Shown here: positions 4,264 through 5,807 of the stretch, one piece after another
Layout of the letters: each line of letters opens with the position of its first letter
How positions within the stretch are numbered: position 1 is the stretch's first letter
Assembly: GCA_021780055.1 (NCBI GenBank)
Contig: JAJXZM010000546.1
Span: forward strand, 1 to 5,807
DNA from: Acidobacteriota bacterium
GTDB lineage: Bacteria; Acidobacteriota; Terriglobia; UBA7540
Length of the DNA stretch: 5,807 nt
Reading direction: 5' to 3'
Translations under genes and position numbers: made by a program
Notes under the pieces: generated by a model
Seen by the model: the letters and a program-made list of their open reading frames with translations, nothing else
Told to the model about the DNA's origin: nothing
The model's database searches: none

Positions 4264-5807
4264 TTATCGGTGCTGCGGGCCACCAGAGTTTCCGCCATGC
4301 GAGGCTCCGCCCATCCCTCCGCTAGAACTGCCCATACCGCCGCTCCTCATGCCACCGCCCATGCCTCCACTACGCATTCCACCACCCATTTGTCCGGAAG
4401 ATTGGCCCGTACTCCGGCCACCGCCGAACCCACCCTCTGATGAGCGTGAGGATGAACCTTGATTCATGCGCTGCTGAGACATGCCGGACTGCCGGTTCAT
4501 CTGCCGCATCTCTTTGCGCATTCGGGCATTTTCAATCCTCTGCTCCTTCATCAGCATTCTTTCCTGGCGGAAATCCGGCATACGCATCGCCGGCGTGGCA
4601 GGGCGCGCGGACGGCATCATTGAACTTGATTGGTGAACCGCCTGGCTGTTTGTACCAAGACTCGAGATAGGAAACTCAGTCAAGCGCCTCCCACGTGAGG
4701 CGCCTCTCCCCCCCAGCAACATGTCGTTATTGAGGGGTGGACGGGATGTGGTCGAAACCGAGCCGTGCAATCCGTTCCCCATACCTGCACGATTCGGTTG
4801 GAAGGCCGGTCCAGTTCCGTTCACAAAGCGGTGAGTCTGCTGGTCAAAGACCGCAGGCGCGTGCGGCTGCATATCCCATGCCCCGGTGACTGTGCCTGTT
4901 GAAAAAATTCTCGTCGGCGCGACTGTTCCGTGACGAACCCGAAGGCCGCCTCGGGCAGCCGATGTCGCTATTTGTGGGGAACCCTCAATGGCAGGGCCCG
5001 CCAATCTTAAATTTCGTGTAAGAGGAACCGTCGGAGAACCGACCGCGTGACCCTGGAAAGGATGAACCCTGAGCAAGTCTCCTGGAGAGATCGCCCTCCC
5101 GCCCTGAAACGTATTATTGCTGACCGCAACGGAGCAGTTATGCCCTGCGGGGCAACTGTACGTGCCCGTATAGGCCCGGGGAGCCCAACTAACCCAACCG
5201 GGACCCTGGTACCATGAAACCAATGCCGGCGCCCAATTTGTGAAATTGCCCGGCACCCAGCACCAGCCAATGTTGGAGGGATAAATCCAACTGCCATAGT
5301 GGAAAGGCAGCCAGCCCCACGAAAAGCCAGAGATCCAGGTATAACCCAATCCGGGATACCAGGACCAACGACCTACTGAATACGGGACCCAGTCGGCCCC
5401 CAGCATCGGAGACCAGCAACTGCCGTATCCCGGTAGATAATTCCATGCGCCGTAAAAGGCGAGGTCGTTCCAGCCGTAAAGTGAATTGCCGGAATACTGC
5501 AAGCCAACATTCCCGTTGCTGGCAACCGTTTCAGTCTGTTGGCGCTTGTCCACCCACTGGTCCCAGGCATCCTCTGTAATCCCCGACGCAACCTGGAAAG
5601 GCTCTGCGCTCCCAGGCGTAAGGGCAAGGACCTGATTTTTTGAAATGGTTCCGCTGCCGTAAGGACCCTGCACGCTGACATCGCCCTTGAAGACTTCAAC
5701 CCGCTGGCCACTCTGGTCCAGATCGACGCGGAACATCGATTTGGACGAGGGATCAAAAGTCGAGCCTCCCGCGCTAACCTGGTACACGTCACCCTTTTCC
5801 GGGGCAA
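4264..5807 (-). CDS. FecR-domain/DUF6600 secreted protein, 5'-truncated by window edge
   Basis: The frame is open to the right edge, so the signal peptide and true start are missing; GTG at 5787 is an internal Val inside EKGDVYQVSAGG. Numbering residues from that Val, 1-60 are the end of a FecR-type domain (RVEVFKGDVSVQGPYG, then SKNQVLALTPG), followed by an acidic linker with ITEDAWDQWVDKR (70-82). Residues 104-203 are a Trp/Tyr-rich region of the DUF6600 type: WVPYSVGRWSWYPGLGYTW, WGWLPFHYGSW, GWCWVPG and WAPALVSW. Four Cys (124, 176, 212, 218) could form disulfides outside the cytoplasm. A Ser/Pro/Gly middle follows, then a charged Met/Arg/Gln-rich segment (RQERMLMKEQRIENARMRKE) and a Gly/Ser/Met tail with two MGGGMRSGG repeats. 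The protein is probably exported and cell-surface associated; its role is unknown. The FecR domain here carries no sigma-regulator context in the visible region. It converges with the MEMO gene, and no terminator is clear in the 45-bp gap. Confidence 0.88.
   Translation of the reverse strand, partial: APEKGDVYQVSAGGSTFDPSSKSMFRVDLDQSGQRVEVFKGDVSVQGPYGSGTISKNQVLALTPGSAEPFQVASGITEDAWDQWVDKRQQTETVASNGNVGLQYSGNSLYGWNDLAFYGAWNYLPGYGSCWSPMLGADWVPYSVGRWSWYPGLGYTWISGFSWGWLPFHYGSWIYPSNIGWCWVPGNFTNWAPALVSWYQGPGWVSWAPRAYTGTYSCPAGHNCSVAVSNNTFQGGRAISPGDLLRVHPFQGHAVGSPTVPLTRNLRLAGPAIEGSPQIATSAARGGLRVRHGTVAPTRIFSTGTVTGAWDMQPHAPAVFDQQTHRFVNGTGPAFQPNRAGMGNGLHGSVSTTSRPPLNNDMLLGGRGASRGRRLTEFPISSLGTNSQAVHQSSSMMPSARPATPAMRMPDFRQERMLMKEQRIENARMRKEMRQMNRQSGMSQQRMNQGSSSRSSEGGFGGGRSTGQSSGQMGGGMRSGGMGGGMRSGGMGSSSGGMGGASHGGNSGGPQHR
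4336..4389 (-). repeat. Two tandem 27-bp coding repeats (MGGGMRSGG x2)
   Basis: Two adjacent 27-bp units (4363-4389, then 4336-4362 in reading order) encode identical MGGGMRSGG nonapeptides near the C-terminus of the FecR/DUF6600 protein. Codons differ between copies (for example AGG and CGT for Arg, AGC and AGT for Ser), so the peptide is better conserved than the DNA. A partial third GGMG follows. The tail is likely disordered and could vary in length between strains. Confidence 0.75.

Noticed and set aside
4169..4462. Plus-strand Pro-rich 97-aa frame
   Set aside because: Its proline runs are the antisense of the Gly-rich tail of the FecR/DUF6600 protein.
5785..5787. GTG at 5787 as start of the FecR-domain gene
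   Set aside because: The frame stays open upstream to the edge, reading APEKGDVYQV, so this is an internal Val of the FecR domain.
1..5807. tRNA, rRNA, CRISPR arrays, insertion sequences, attachment sites, riboswitches
   Set aside because: Read through both strands; no cloverleaf, regularly spaced repeats, transposase motifs or terminal inverted repeats were seen, and gaps between genes are too short for most of these. A B12 riboswitch before the mutase operon was considered, but the predicted leader is only about 35 nt.

Overview
The window is a moderately GC-rich, gene-dense piece of bacterial chromosome with short intergenic gaps and no mobile elements, CRISPR arrays or RNA genes that I can see. 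The mix of genes suggests an Acidobacteriota-like organism: a stand-alone acyl-CoA mutase catalytic subunit next to a beta-CASP RNase, a MEMO1-family protein, and a large secreted FecR/DUF6600 protein with a Gly-Met-rich tail. This is inferred from gene content only; no taxonomic marker is present.

Left part (1-2800, minus strand): a likely three-gene operon read right to left. It starts with an 85-aa two-helix membrane protein (2800-2543). Next is a methylmalonyl-CoA mutase-type large subunit (2477-864), which lacks a B12-binding domain. Last is a metallo-beta-lactamase/beta-CASP RNA exonuclease that overlaps the mutase stop by one base (TGATG) and runs off the left edge. A sigma70-like promoter (TTGACG-N17-TACCAT) precedes the operon, and a perfect 6-1-6 palindrome lies at its predicted transcription start.

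Middle (2801-3261): a 161-bp divergent intergenic region with back-to-back promoters. The rightward one (TTGACA-N18-TAGAAT) drives a 99-aa protein of unknown function that starts at TTG behind a good Shine-Dalgarno.

Right part (3262-5807): a MEMO1-family protein (AmmeMemoRadiSam system protein B) on the plus strand. Its own promoter-like sequence (TTGACA-N18-TACGAT) puts the transcription start at or next to the ATG at 3391, which suggests a leaderless mRNA. After a 45-bp gap comes a convergent minus-strand gene for a FecR-domain/DUF6600 protein with a very Trp/Tyr-rich core and a Gly/Ser/Met-rich tail; its N-terminus lies beyond the right edge.

The mutase would interconvert methylmalonyl-CoA and succinyl-CoA in propionate or odd-chain metabolism, but its B12 subunit must be encoded elsewhere. 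I see no pathway linking all the genes. No clearly new multi-gene system is evident. The best leads are the unusual start of the MEMO gene, the divergent control region, and the coupling of a mutase to an RNase.
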